This document shows, one piece after another, positions 9,523 to 18,058 of a stretch of DNA of 62,438 bases. The DNA comes from Candidatus Helarchaeota archaeon (GTDB taxonomy: Archaea; Asgardarchaeota; Lokiarchaeia; Helarchaeales; JABXJV01): assembly GCA_013375355.1 (NCBI GenBank), contig JABXJV010000171.1, positions 1-62,438 on the forward strand, in the 5' to 3' direction. A program made the translations under genes and the position numbers. Numbering within the stretch: the first letter of the stretch is position 1; each line of letters begins with the position of its first letter. A model generated the notes under the pieces. It saw only the letters and a list, made by a program, of their open reading frames with translations. It ran no database searches and was not told the origin of the DNA.

Positions 9523-10833
9523 GTGGTATTAGAGGTTTTAGATGATTCTGAATTAAAACCAAAACGTTCGTATACTGAAGCTTATAAAATAATTCCGGAT
9601 CACATTTATACCAAGAAATGGGTTCCACTTGCTCCAACAGTGCTTTGGAATCTTCAATTTTATGATTGGGATGAATATGAGTATTTGGTCTCGGGACGTT
9701 TTGATGAACATTTAGTCCGTTTATTTCGAAAGCGAATGGAAGATGGTCTATCGCTAGATCGGGCTCTAGACGAGGGAAAGATTAAGAGAAAGTCTGAAAC
9801 TATGGTTTATTGGGGATATCCCCCAAATCTCACAATTAGAGCCGACCTTCACTCATCTAGCTCAGTTATGATATATGGACCTAGCCATGATATCAGTTTC
9901 TGCGGGATAAATGATATAACTCGTGAGGGCCGATTCGCATATAATATACACATGGAGGATGGTTATCCAACGGACTTCTGGTTTGTTTTTCCAGATGATG
10001 AAGCTCTTGACAGAAGGCATATGAAATTAGGGTATAAAATGAAGGAAATGCCTAAGAGATACAACGATCTTCCGATAGCGGCATCGAAAATACGTGATAT
10101 AATGATGGACATTCGGAATGAGAGAAGTCCAGAGCATGCACTTTCTTCTTTTCAAGTCTCTGTTTTCTATATGATGGTGGGAGGCGTAACGAAATTCTCT
10201 AATTGGGATGCCTTGGGGCAAATATACGATGGTGTTAATGCTAAAAGTTTATATAATCTCCCTCATTTCATGTTCGGCTACGAGCCGTGGCCTCCGATGC
10301 TCAACACGTTTTTTGCGCTTGATAGAGACCAATGGTGCATCTCACTCTCACGGATGCTTAGCATGAACCAGTTATACTTGCAGCACGTTGATAAAGGGAC
10401 AATGGATTATGTCTATAAACATTTTCCTGAAGAGTTTCATCGTTTATTGCTAAGTTATAGTTATCAGCTAAAAAAAATTGGCATTCCTCTACCGGCACAG
10501 ACAATGAAATGTATTCCACCCAAATATAATTCGACCTCAGGTGAGTGGGAAAGATTAGAATTCGAATATCCAAAAGGACTTCGCATTTTTTACGAAGACC
10601 CGGCACTCGATTTGTCATTCGATGAAGCGACATCGGGCATTTTGTTCAATTTAACACATAAAACAAAGAATTTAGAGAAGGTTACGCAAGATCATATAAT
10701 TTCAATCGGTCACGGAATGGACACAAAGTATCTCAAACCAGAAGGTTGGATCGAAGAAGAAAAAAGAAAAAAGAGGTTAAGGAGAAAGGTAAAAAAGGTT
10801 AGGAAGGTAATCAGATATAAAAAAGATGCTTAG
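9523..10833 (+). CDS. Unknown-family protein A3 (436 aa, basic C-terminal tail)
   Basis: Third long member of the unknown family, starting at GTG 9523 behind AAAAAAGGAGATGG. It keeps the RADLHSSSSVMIYGPSHDIS block, the RRHMKLGYKMKEMP block, RNERSPEHA (Trp of NPQW lost), EPWPPMLNTFFAL, the LSFDEATSGILFN block and the Lys/Arg-rich tail. A three-residue insertion near the end (in EDPALDLSFDEA) makes it slightly longer. It is tandem with A2 but more diverged than A1 and A2 are from each other in places, suggesting an old duplication with retained function. No membrane or secretion signals. Function unknown. Confidence 0.8.
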   Translation: MVLEVLDDSELKPKRSYTEAYKIIPDHIYTKKWVPLAPTVLWNLQFYDWDEYEYLVSGRFDEHLVRLFRKRMEDGLSLDRALDEGKIKRKSETMVYWGYPPNLTIRADLHSSSSVMIYGPSHDISFCGINDITREGRFAYNIHMEDGYPTDFWFVFPDDEALDRRHMKLGYKMKEMPKRYNDLPIAASKIRDIMMDIRNERSPEHALSSFQVSVFYMMVGGVTKFSNWDALGQIYDGVNAKSLYNLPHFMFGYEPWPPMLNTFFALDRDQWCISLSRMLSMNQLYLQHVDKGTMDYVYKHFPEEFHRLLLSYSYQLKKIGIPLPAQTMKCIPPKYNSTSGEWERLEFEYPKGLRIFYEDPALDLSFDEATSGILFNLTHKTKNLEKVTQDHIISIGHGMDTKYLKPEGWIEEEKRKKRLRRKVKKVRKVIRYKKDA

Positions 10834-10873
10834 AATTTAAAACACAAATGAATTTTTACCGCTGTCATCACTC

Positions 10874-11650
10874 CTACTTGGGCATTGGTCCATGGGTATC
10901 TTCATCATAATCACTTATTCTTAAAATAAGAACTCCCCTTTCAACTCCTCCAAAATTTTCTCCCATTCTTTGGGAAAAGAAACCTGGTATTGCGATCATA
11001 GAAAACCACATTTTTCTTAGTTCCCACTTCAGGATTTCCTCTAAAATTGACCAGAAAGCTATGTAGACCTTATCGGCTTCTTGTTTCGGCGAGCTACAAG
11101 TGAGCCAGATAGTAACGCCCATCGGTGAATACTCATAGTCAAGAGAACAACCAAGAAATGTAGGAAAACGAATCTCAAATTCATGAGCAATACGCTTTCT
11201 TTCGCTGGAAAAGGTAGCTTTGTCATCCCTAGCTTTTTCTGGTTCCTTTATTATCGATTCCGCGTCAGCTATCCACCTAATATTCGAATACGCAATTATT
11301 GCATTCGTTTCTGGGATAATTAGTGACTCTTTCAAGTGATCTATCGATCTCAGATCTTTGATTCGCTCAAGAATTAAGGTCATTACCTTGTCAAAATCAC
11401 TCATTATCAGAGTTGTATCAGTTATTTTGTTAATCTCTTCATGTAGGTTTTCTACTTGATTTTTTGTTTTTGTTAAATTATCCAAAATAATTTGATCTAA
11501 ATAGGTATCTTCATCGCCAGAAATAACCTCACTAATCCCTTTTATAACTTTCATTAAGAGCTCTTTCACTTCTTGGAGTAATTTCTGCCTCACTTGCCTA
11601 GCTTCTTCTTCTTTAATCATCTTAGCCTTTACAAATATTCTGGGACACAT
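10874..11650 (-). CDS. Unknown coiled-coil protein (258 aa)
   Basis: I do not recognise this protein. The first ~110 residues are highly charged and helical with heptad-like spacing (for example RQVRQKLLQEVKELLMKVI), probably a coiled coil. The last ~120 residues form a mixed alpha/beta region with aromatic strands (GCSLDYEYSPMGVTIWLTC). The start ATG at 11650 precedes MCPRIFVKAK; an internal Met at residue 11 is an alternative start. It is convergent with A3, 40 bases away, and co-directional with the HEAT-repeat gene upstream. Confidence 0.65.
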   Translation of the reverse strand: MCPRIFVKAKMIKEEEARQVRQKLLQEVKELLMKVIKGISEVISGDEDTYLDQIILDNLTKTKNQVENLHEEINKITDTTLIMSDFDKVMTLILERIKDLRSIDHLKESLIIPETNAIIAYSNIRWIADAESIIKEPEKARDDKATFSSERKRIAHEFEIRFPTFLGCSLDYEYSPMGVTIWLTCSSPKQEADKVYIAFWSILEEILKWELRKMWFSMIAIPGFFSQRMGENFGGVERGVLILRISDYDEDTHGPMPK

Positions 11651-11750
11651 CGTGAATCACTACTTGATTAATTATTATTTGCATTAACTTAGAGAACCAT
11701 AATATTCTAATAAGTTATCTCATTTTCTAATACTCAGTAATAAGATTGCT

Positions 11751-12608
11751 CTAATCTTCTATGGCTTTTTTCAATTTTTCATATTCTTCTAACGAAATCT
11801 CACCTTTTGCTAGTCTTAATTTAAGAATTTTTAACGGGTCTTTTTCTAGAATCTCTAGTATTTCTAATGGTTCGGACTTTATTTTATTTAAAACTTCTTT
11901 TATAGCCTCTCTAACTTCTTCATCTTCGTCATTTAAAGCTTTTTTTAAATGTGGAATTACACCGATATCCCCAATTTCCCCTAGTGCAACTGCACTTGAT
12001 AAGCGAATTGGTTGTTTTTTATGTTTTAAAAATTTTATTAATTGTGGTATTACATCTTTAACTTTCAATTTCCCAAGTGCAGATATAACATAAGAAACAA
12101 CTACTGTTCTTTTATCCTCCAATGCTTCGACTAATGGTCCAACCACGGTTTCGCCACCAATTTCTGTCAGAAGAATTGTAGCCCCGCAGCTAATATCCTT
12201 ATCCTTATCTTTTAATAAACCAATTACATTTTCAATAAGTTCACTCTTAATTTCAGGGGCAAGTTCTTGTTTTTTAAATCTAAGTGAAGCTATCAATTCT
12301 GGTAGAATATTTCCAACAAGACTGAATCTTACCAGTCGGTCCTCATCAGTAAGCATTGGAATAAAAACAGGTATGGAGTCAAACCCAAGAATTAGTGCTA
12401 TACTTTCTGCTGCTTCTGCCCTAACTATCCCCTCTGTATCACGTAACATATTAATCAATGAATTTATTACCTTTTTATTAGATAATTTTCCCAAACTTTT
12501 TACTGCAGCTGCTCGAACTTCCCAATTCTTATCTTTTAAAGCTTTAATTAAATACCTTTCTGCTCGATCCCTGCTTAACTCACCCGATTTTATTTCATCT
12601 TTAGCCAT
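11751..12608 (-). CDS. HEAT-repeat protein with C-terminal SHOCT-like domain
   Basis: This 285-residue protein is built of about seven HEAT-like (PBS-lyase type) helical repeats, each about 30 residues, seen in phrases such as NWEVRAAAVKSLGKL, GIVRAEAAESIALIL and KQPIRLSSAVALGEIG. It ends in a short helical module (DPLKILKLRLAKGEISLEEY) that matches the SHOCT consensus of small oligomerisation domains. HEAT repeats make protein-binding solenoids, and bacterial/archaeal relatives serve as scaffolds or phycobilin-lyase-like factors. No enzyme is implied. It is probably cytoplasmic, and its partner is unknown. Confidence 0.8.
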   Translation of the reverse strand: MAKDEIKSGELSRDRAERYLIKALKDKNWEVRAAAVKSLGKLSNKKVINSLINMLRDTEGIVRAEAAESIALILGFDSIPVFIPMLTDEDRLVRFSLVGNILPELIASLRFKKQELAPEIKSELIENVIGLLKDKDKDISCGATILLTEIGGETVVGPLVEALEDKRTVVVSYVISALGKLKVKDVIPQLIKFLKHKKQPIRLSSAVALGEIGDIGVIPHLKKALNDEDEEVREAIKEVLNKIKSEPLEILEILEKDPLKILKLRLAKGEISLEEYEKLKKAIED

Positions 12609-12781
12609 TTATTAATCCACCTTCTCCAATTGAATCTTCTATTTCACTAATTTTATTTACGAAATTGTCCCAAGAATAAAACCATAATCTTGAGAAAGAC
12701 TACTGAGTTATAATATTTCATTACTCTAATAAATAATGATGGATTGTCAAAAATGAATCTCCGTGGATTCGTTTTATTTTT

Positions 12782-13444
12782 TCAACCATTTTTATTTTCT
12801 TTCCAAATTTTCGGAAAGAAACGTCCGGTTTTGGATGTATAATTATCATAAATCTCACCAAACATTTCCCGTAACATCTTTTCTTCCTCTCTAGCTTGGT
12901 AAGGGAGTGCTAGAAAACCAATCAAACCGAAAAATATTAACCACACACCAGTTGCTAGAAAAATGAAAAGATTTTCAAATACTCCTGCAATGTATGCTGG
13001 ATGACGAATATATTTATATGGTCCCCCAGTTGCGAGCACATATTTTTCTTCTTTCATTTGGCTAGTACAAGGAGTGTAATTGACATTATAAATAAAAGCC
13101 ATTGTTACCCAAACGCCAAGAACCCACATTCCAATAATACCTATCCAATTCACCCATATTGGAAGATCGATAATGAATATTAAATTATAATCCGAAAAAC
13201 CAAATATTAAATGAAAAACCAAGTCAATTAATATGAAGTAAGAAAAACCTATCCCAAAACTGACTGCTATCTGTGACAATCTCCCCCCGGGTATTTGCTT
13301 ATTGTTGATTGGAGCATTTCTATTTACTATAATAGATCCCTCAGGTAATTTATTTCCTCGAATTCGCTTAATGATTGGAGGGAGAATAAATTTGATTGTC
13401 CATATACCAAAAATGGTAATTAGTAATATAAATATATTTAACAC
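12782..13444 (-). CDS. Isoprenylcysteine carboxyl methyltransferase-like membrane protein
   Basis: This 220-residue integral membrane protein has about five TM helices. The C-terminal half has the ICMT/PEMT signature: GPYKYIRHPAYIAGV (about residues 142-156) followed by a helix and REEEKMLREMFGEIYDNY. This is the SAM- and substrate-binding region of isoprenylcysteine methyltransferases and related phospholipid methyltransferases. These enzymes methylate a carboxyl or head group at the membrane; the real substrate is not determined. The start is GTG at 13444 behind GGTGG. Confidence 0.8.
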   Translation of the reverse strand: MLNIFILLITIFGIWTIKFILPPIIKRIRGNKLPEGSIIVNRNAPINNKQIPGGRLSQIAVSFGIGFSYFILIDLVFHLIFGFSDYNLIFIIDLPIWVNWIGIIGMWVLGVWVTMAFIYNVNYTPCTSQMKEEKYVLATGGPYKYIRHPAYIAGVFENLFIFLATGVWLIFFGLIGFLALPYQAREEEKMLREMFGEIYDNYTSKTGRFFPKIWKENKNG

Positions 13445-13518
13445 GATAAAACCACCTATAAAATTGAAATAACGTAATAATTATAAATATATTGTCCCAT
13501 AAATTTTAATTACTAATT

Positions 13519-14211
13519 TTATCTTTCATTTAGTAAAAGTTCTTTTAATTCAGAAATTTCAAAATCTGCATATAACTTCCTCTCATCAATTTTCTCTGGC
13601 CAAATTTTTTCAATTACATATGTAACAAGTACAGTACTCATTCCAATTTCCTTCGCACCTCTTAGTTCATCACTTCCCCCGTCCCCTATAAACAAGCATT
13701 CTGTTGGGTTAACTTTAAGTTCTTTAAGAGATAATTCATAAATTTCCTTCTCTGGTTTTACATAACCAGCGTTGCAGGAGAAAACTACACTATCAAAATA
13801 TTTATTTAACGGTGACTTATCCCAACCAGCAACTTCATGCACATCACCGTTGCTAATAAGACCAATTAATTTACCCATATCTTTTAGCTTAGCGAGAGTA
13901 TCAAGAACGCTACGATTTATGTGCTTTAATGAATATTTGAATCTAGACAGACGGGTTAGTGTAGCTTCTCTAATTATTTCTTCAGGGGTAGACGGGTTTA
14001 TTGCATTAGCCATTTTTTTTATAATTCTAAATGGATCTTTTATTTTACCCCGTAGTCTATCTTGTGAATACTTGAGTAATTGATCGTTCCAATCTTTTCT
14101 AGAAACTCCTAATATGGCACTTGTTCCTTTGCCCGGTGCTCGTGCAGATTCCACTGATGTTAAAGTATGAAATAGATCAAAAATTAATGCTTTGTATTTT
14201 CTTAAGTCCAT
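13519..14211 (-). CDS. HAD-superfamily hydrolase
   Basis: This 230-residue phosphatase-type protein has all four HAD motifs: I, FDLFHTL with nucleophile Asp11; II, GLISNGD; III, the Lys in KPEKEIYEL; and IV, FIGDGGSDELRGAKEIG. The usual acid/base Asp two residues after the nucleophile is replaced by Phe (DLF), as in dehalogenase-like and some archaeal HADs. A phosphatase or dehalogenase-type reaction is therefore less certain than for DxD members. A helical cap lies between motifs I and II. The gene stands alone, and its substrate cannot be inferred. Confidence 0.85.
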   Translation of the reverse strand: MDLRKYKALIFDLFHTLTSVESARAPGKGTSAILGVSRKDWNDQLLKYSQDRLRGKIKDPFRIIKKMANAINPSTPEEIIREATLTRLSRFKYSLKHINRSVLDTLAKLKDMGKLIGLISNGDVHEVAGWDKSPLNKYFDSVVFSCNAGYVKPEKEIYELSLKELKVNPTECLFIGDGGSDELRGAKEIGMSTVLVTYVIEKIWPEKIDERKLYADFEISELKELLLNER

Positions 14212-14324
14212 TTTTATTCAATTAATTTAATTTATTCCATTTAGATTAAATTTTTAGCTTGGAGAAAAAAAGAGATTAAAAATATATAAATTAAATCTTC
14301 TTATTTTTATATTTAATTAAGTTC

Positions 14325-14999
14325 TTATGTTTTAGCCACTTTCATTGGCTTTTCAAGAGGTTTTTCAAGCAATTCGACAGCTTTTTTTACCGCTAGTGGA
14401 GCCGTTAGAGCCCATCCGTCCGCACCCATCTTCAAAGCAATTTCTTCAGTTACCGGTCCCCCACCAGCCATGATTCTCACATTAAGACCCTTATCTTTAG
14501 CTAAGGTAGATATTTTTTTTATTTCTGGAAATAACGAAGTTAGCATTGTAGAAATTAGTATTAGATCAGCATTTGTTTTTTCTGCCTCTTCTACAAATTT
14601 TTCAGCAGTTACATCAAAACCAAGATCGTGGATTTCGATGCCTTCGGCCTCCATCAGATATTTTACCATGTTTTTCCCAAGATCATGTATATCTCCTTCT
14701 ACCACGCCAAGAATGGCGATGCCTTTTCTCATTTCACTAGCTTTTTCTGCACTAATTTTAGAGCGTAAAACTTTAACTCCTTCGTAAAAAGCATCAGAAG
14801 CAATTAACAGTTCAGTTGGAAAAACGGTTATTTCATATTCATCGCAAATTTCTTTCAAACCCGCATACAATCCTTTTTTGATAGCTTTGGAAGGGTCTAT
14901 TTTAGCATCTAAGGCTTCCAGAGCAGCTTCTTTTGCTGCATCACAGTCCATATTTATAACACTATCTTTAAGTTTTTTCAAAATATCTTCTTTTGACAT
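14325..14999 (-). CDS. Corrinoid (B12-binding) methyl-carrier protein, MtbC/MttC-like
   Basis: This 224-residue protein has an N-terminal helical bundle (B12-binding-2 type, residues ~1-85) followed by a Rossmann-like cobalamin domain. The base-off ligand motif is EGDIHDLGKN, with Asp103, His105 and Gly108. Later landmarks are the sequence ILISTMLTS and the sequence MAGGGPVTEEIALKMGADGW. It carries a methyl group on cobalt between two methyltransferases. Its ATG follows the stop of the UroD-family gene directly (TAA then ATG), so the two are translationally coupled. The methyl donor (methylamine, methoxy compound or other) is unknown, because no substrate-specific methyltransferase (MtbB/MttB/MtaB type) is next to it. 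Confidence 0.92.
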   Translation of the reverse strand: MSKEDILKKLKDSVINMDCDAAKEAALEALDAKIDPSKAIKKGLYAGLKEICDEYEITVFPTELLIASDAFYEGVKVLRSKISAEKASEMRKGIAILGVVEGDIHDLGKNMVKYLMEAEGIEIHDLGFDVTAEKFVEEAEKTNADLILISTMLTSLFPEIKKISTLAKDKGLNVRIMAGGGPVTEEIALKMGADGWALTAPLAVKKAVELLEKPLEKPMKVAKT

Positions 15000-16097
15000 T
15001 TAAGCATCTGCTCCTTTACCTCTTTGAAAGTTAGCTCCGTAAGTTCTAGCTGCCCTGACCATTGCTATTGCATTGTACAAAGGAGCGTATGGGGGGTATT
15101 CACATGATGCTCCAAGAAAATAACCTGTCGGAGATTTGCCAAATACCTCAAGTTGTCTTTTACATTCCTCGAAAACTTCACTAGGACTTGACCAAGCAAG
15201 CATCTGAACGCTTAAATAACCCAAAAAGATTAATTTTTTCCCGTATTTTTCTACCATTTCTTCTTCGGTTTTACAGTCATCAGGTAAAAAAGCGTTTTGT
15301 ATAAGATTGGGGCGTAACCATTTAATTAGAACGTCGAAGTATGGACCACGACCGCAAGTATGGACGCAATAATTTACTCCTTTACTTCTTACGAAATCCG
15401 ATATTCTTTTTTGATAGGGGGCATCTAATTCTTCCCACATTTCTTTACTCATTAATTCTCTTTCAGCTAGAACAACCGGTACCATAATTGTTCGTGCTCC
15501 AGCTTCAATTTCTTTCTCTACAAATTCAATTTGAATTTCTGTGACTTGTTCAAGAGCTTCATGAAGTTCTTCCGTATGGTTAACGAAATCACGAACAAGG
15601 TCGTTTGGATTGCGAATCCTTGATAAAAGACCCATCGGACCTATGGTAGCTCCACCAACCATTAAACCAGGCAATTTCTCATTTAAGGTTTTAATTATAT
15701 GAACTTGGTTATTCATCCTAGTTGCATTTTTCCAACTAAATAATTTACCAACCTTTTTATAATCTTCATGAGATTTGAGAATCCATTTATAAGGATCCGG
15801 ATATGCAGCGTTGTTCTTAGGAAAGATAATATTTGCACCAAATCCTTGAGCTTCAACACACAAATCTGCGATTGAAGTGACAGCATCATATCCAAAAGTT
15901 TTTTGTGCTTCAATTTGACATTTCATAAAAACTTCAGGATTTGAACTATATTCTGCATAATTAACATGGAGTATTTGGGCTGCAGCTGCTGTGACAAATG
16001 GAAAGACAGGTATTCTATCTATTTTTTTACCTAGGATCATTCCGGTAATTCTCTCTTTTGGAGTCATATATTCTTCGCATTCTTTTAATTTTTGCAT
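15000..16097 (-). CDS. Uroporphyrinogen-decarboxylase-family corrinoid methyltransferase
   Basis: This 365-residue UroD-fold protein is of the MtbA/MtaA or O-demethylase type rather than heme synthesis. The evidence is coupling to the corrinoid carrier and a Zn-type His-X-Cys (VHTCG, His246 and Cys248) with a distant Cys332 in GASCEYPP, the pattern that activates a thiol acceptor. It opens with MTPKERITGMILGKKIDRIP after a ten-residue leader. The start at 16097 is backed by AAAGGATG; ATG 16067 is an alternative. It probably moves the methyl group between the corrinoid protein and coenzyme M, tetrahydrofolate or a methylated substrate. Which one is not visible. Confidence 0.88.
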   Translation of the reverse strand: MQKLKECEEYMTPKERITGMILGKKIDRIPVFPFVTAAAAQILHVNYAEYSSNPEVFMKCQIEAQKTFGYDAVTSIADLCVEAQGFGANIIFPKNNAAYPDPYKWILKSHEDYKKVGKLFSWKNATRMNNQVHIIKTLNEKLPGLMVGGATIGPMGLLSRIRNPNDLVRDFVNHTEELHEALEQVTEIQIEFVEKEIEAGARTIMVPVVLAERELMSKEMWEELDAPYQKRISDFVRSKGVNYCVHTCGRGPYFDVLIKWLRPNLIQNAFLPDDCKTEEEMVEKYGKKLIFLGYLSVQMLAWSSPSEVFEECKRQLEVFGKSPTGYFLGASCEYPPYAPLYNAIAMVRAARTYGANFQRGKGADA

Positions 16098-16228
16098 AAT
16101 TTATCATCCTTTTAAATCAATTAATTCAATAATAAACTAACAATATCTAATTTTTTTTAATAAGCTATTTGTTATGAATTAGATAATCTTAAACTAATAA
16201 ATCATTAAATCAAAATGGTGATAAAATA

Positions 16229-17014
16229 ATGAGTTATCAAGATATAATATTCGAGAAAAAAGAGGGTATTGCTCGTATAACTATTAATAGACCTGAACGT
16301 TATAATGCATGCACTCAACACACTGTCCATGAATTGATCGATGCTTTTAACCGCTGCATGGACGAGGAAATCGGTGTAGTGGTGTTCACTGGAGCTGGGG
16401 AAAAGGCATTCTGTACTGGAGGAGATCAAACAACTCGCGAGAAGGGAGGCTATAAAGGAAAATACATATTACCATTAGAAGTAGGTTGGCAAACAGTGAC
16501 TTATCAGATTCGCACATTACCAAAACCTGTCATTGCCCGTGTGAATGGATATGCAATTGGAGGTGGACATGTATGGCATGTCAACTGTGATCTCAGTATA
16601 GCAGCAGAACACGCACAACTTGGACAAGCAGGACCTCGTGTCGGATCCTTCGACCCGGGATACGGGACTGGAGATTTAATGCGTGCCGTAGGTATAAAAC
16701 GGGCAAAGGAAATATGGTTTCTTTGCCGTAGATATACTGCTCAACAAGCTTTACAAATGGGGTTAGTGAATGCAGTTGCACCCATAGAGAAATTAGACGA
16801 AGAGGTAGAAAAGTGGTGCCAAGAAATATTAGAAAAAAGCCCGACTGCTTTGAAAATGTTAAAATATGCTTTTTTGGCCGAGACAGATGGTTCGACTGGT
16901 GCTACTTATTTAGGGGTTGGTGGTCTTTCTCTCTATTATGGCACCGATGAGGCAGTAGAAGGAAAGAACGCGTTTGTAGAAAAACGTAAACCAGAATTTC
17001 GGAAGAAAAAGTAA
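16229..17014 (+). CDS. Crotonase-fold hydrolase, BadI/MenB-like
   Basis: This 261-residue crotonase closely resembles 2-ketocyclohexanecarboxyl-CoA hydrolase (BadI), which opens the ring in anaerobic benzoate/cyclohexanecarboxylate breakdown, and its relative MenB (naphthoyl-CoA synthase). Matching features are FCTGGDQTTR (residues 61-70), YAIGGGHVW (108-116), GQAGPRVGSFDPGYGT (132-147, with the Asp142 typical of this branch) and the ending EKRKPEFRKKK. The usual crotonase Glu pair is absent, as expected for BadI/MenB. No men genes are nearby, so a ring-cleaving or C-C bond role on a CoA ester is more likely than menaquinone synthesis, by inference. The ribosome site is GGTGATAAA. It is divergent from the corrinoid pair. 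Confidence 0.82.
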   Translation: MSYQDIIFEKKEGIARITINRPERYNACTQHTVHELIDAFNRCMDEEIGVVVFTGAGEKAFCTGGDQTTREKGGYKGKYILPLEVGWQTVTYQIRTLPKPVIARVNGYAIGGGHVWHVNCDLSIAAEHAQLGQAGPRVGSFDPGYGTGDLMRAVGIKRAKEIWFLCRRYTAQQALQMGLVNAVAPIEKLDEEVEKWCQEILEKSPTALKMLKYAFLAETDGSTGATYLGVGGLSLYYGTDEAVEGKNAFVEKRKPEFRKKK

Positions 17015-17250
17015 TTTTTTCTTTTCTTTTTATTTATTTAAAATGGAAATTAAGAGTCTAAGGAAAAAGTTTTAGATTTTCTAAGTGGAATCCCATTTTT
17101 TTCATTCCTTTTTTAATCAATCCGTTTTTAATATTCACTTAATTGACGTTAAATCTTTGATTAATAAGTTTTTGTTAAGTTTATTAAGTTAATAAAATTT
17201 ATCATAAAAAATCAACTTATAATGAATTAGTTTCAAAAAGAGGTGTTTAT
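17015..17250. other. AT-rich intergenic spacer
   Basis: These 236 bases hold no supported gene. T-runs after the crotonase stop could terminate its transcript. The stretch just before 17251 is AT-only apart from the ribosome site and probably contains the promoter of the small cluster. Confidence 0.5.
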
Positions 17251-17382
17251 GTGAATAGAAGAAAGAGAAACGAAGAATTTGAAATAAAATTATTACAAGA
17301 TAAGATTTTCGAAATATTGATTAAATATTTCGAACATTTTTTTTCTAATCATGAGTTAGAGAACATATTTGAAGATAACTAG
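17251..17382 (+). CDS. Small ORF, 43 aa, unknown
   Basis: A 43-residue reading frame opens at GTG 17251 behind a good ribosome site (AAAGAGGTG) and ends with TAG at 17380-17382. The peptide starts with a basic patch (NRRKRNEEFE) and continues as an amphipathic helix rich in Phe and Ile, ending acidic (ELENIFEDN). The HNH gene starts 30 bases downstream with its own AGGAGG-like site, so the two are probably co-transcribed. I recognise no family. Ribosome-site quality and position are the only support. Confidence 0.45.
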   Translation: MNRRKRNEEFEIKLLQDKIFEILIKYFEHFFSNHELENIFEDN

Positions 17383-17411
17383 GTTAAAAAATAAAAATAG
17401 GAGGTTAAGAT

Positions 17412-17825
17412 ATGTGTAAAAAGAATAAGAGAAGTAAAACAAAGAAAAAATTAAAGGCTAAAAAGTATGCACAAAAAAGAAAAATGTATAGCAAGGATAC
17501 TATCAAAAAATTAAATAAAATTGAGTATTGCCAAAATAGGATCAATAATAAGAAAAAATGTGGACAATATATACCTTTAGACTCACTTGAAAGACAAAAG
17601 CATCACGATATACCCTTATCTCGGGGAGGGACAAATAACATCAGAAATATACTTGTTTGTTGCATCGATTGCCATTATTCACTTCATAAAGAGGAATTCG
17701 AGGCCAGGGGATTGACATTAGAAAAGTTCAGAGAAGATATTTATCAAAAATTCTATGAGAAAAAACAAAATTATTCAAAAAATCAACCTTATTATAGCCG
17801 AAAACAATATCAATACAATTATTAA
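17412..17825 (+). CDS. HNH endonuclease
   Basis: This 137-residue protein has a very basic N-terminus (about 25 Lys/Arg in the first 50 residues), then a zinc-bound HNH fold: Cys40 and Cys50, a KHHDIPLSRGGTNN core (His64, His65, Asp66), Asn79 in IRNILV, and Cys84/Cys87 with His88 and His92 (CCIDCHYSLH). HNH nucleases nick or cut DNA and occur in restriction, homing and phage systems. The gene follows an AGGAGG-type site (TAGGAGGTTAAG). Its C-terminus is Tyr/Gln/Asn-rich and probably disordered. It sits within a small-ORF cluster beside a CARF regulator. Confidence 0.8.
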   Translation: MCKKNKRSKTKKKLKAKKYAQKRKMYSKDTIKKLNKIEYCQNRINNKKKCGQYIPLDSLERQKHHDIPLSRGGTNNIRNILVCCIDCHYSLHKEEFEARGLTLEKFREDIYQKFYEKKQNYSKNQPYYSRKQYQYNY

Positions 17826-17835
17826 GGGGTTTCAG

Positions 17836-17994
17836 GTGGATAAAAAAGATTGTCCAATCCGAAACCTTTGTTATTGGAACTTTAATGATATGTGTAGGAG
17901 ATTGGGGATAAAAAAACACTGTTTACCTACTTTTTCTAAATTTGCATTGTCAATTGAATGCATAAAAATCTTAGAAGATAGGATTAAAAGATAA
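17836..17994 (+). CDS. Small four-Cys protein, 52 aa, unknown
   Basis: From GTG 17836, preceded by AAGGGG, the frame encodes about 52 residues with four Cys and one His (CPIRNLCYWNFNDMCRRLG, then KKHC). The spacing C-x5-C-x7-C-x8-C suggests a small zinc or Fe-S binding peptide. The same frame extends back to ATG 17755 inside the HNH gene, but that would overlap it by 71 bases, so the later start is preferred. The family is not recognised. Confidence 0.45.
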   Translation: MDKKDCPIRNLCYWNFNDMCRRLGIKKHCLPTFSKFALSIECIKILEDRIKR

Positions 17995-18058
17995 ATTTTT
18001 ATTAATTTTTTTAATTTAATATATTTATTTAATTAATTTATTATTACATTTTTTAACG

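Noticed and set aside
12373..12615. 80-residue frame antisense to the HEAT-repeat gene
   Set aside because: Shadow of a well-supported repeat gene; no ribosome site and low-complexity composition.
14470..14787. 105-residue frame antisense to the corrinoid protein
   Set aside because: Shadow frame across a conserved B12-binding domain.
17755..17835. Longer start for the four-Cys protein inside the HNH gene
   Set aside because: It would overlap the HNH gene by 71 bases; GTG 17836 has its own AAGGGG site.
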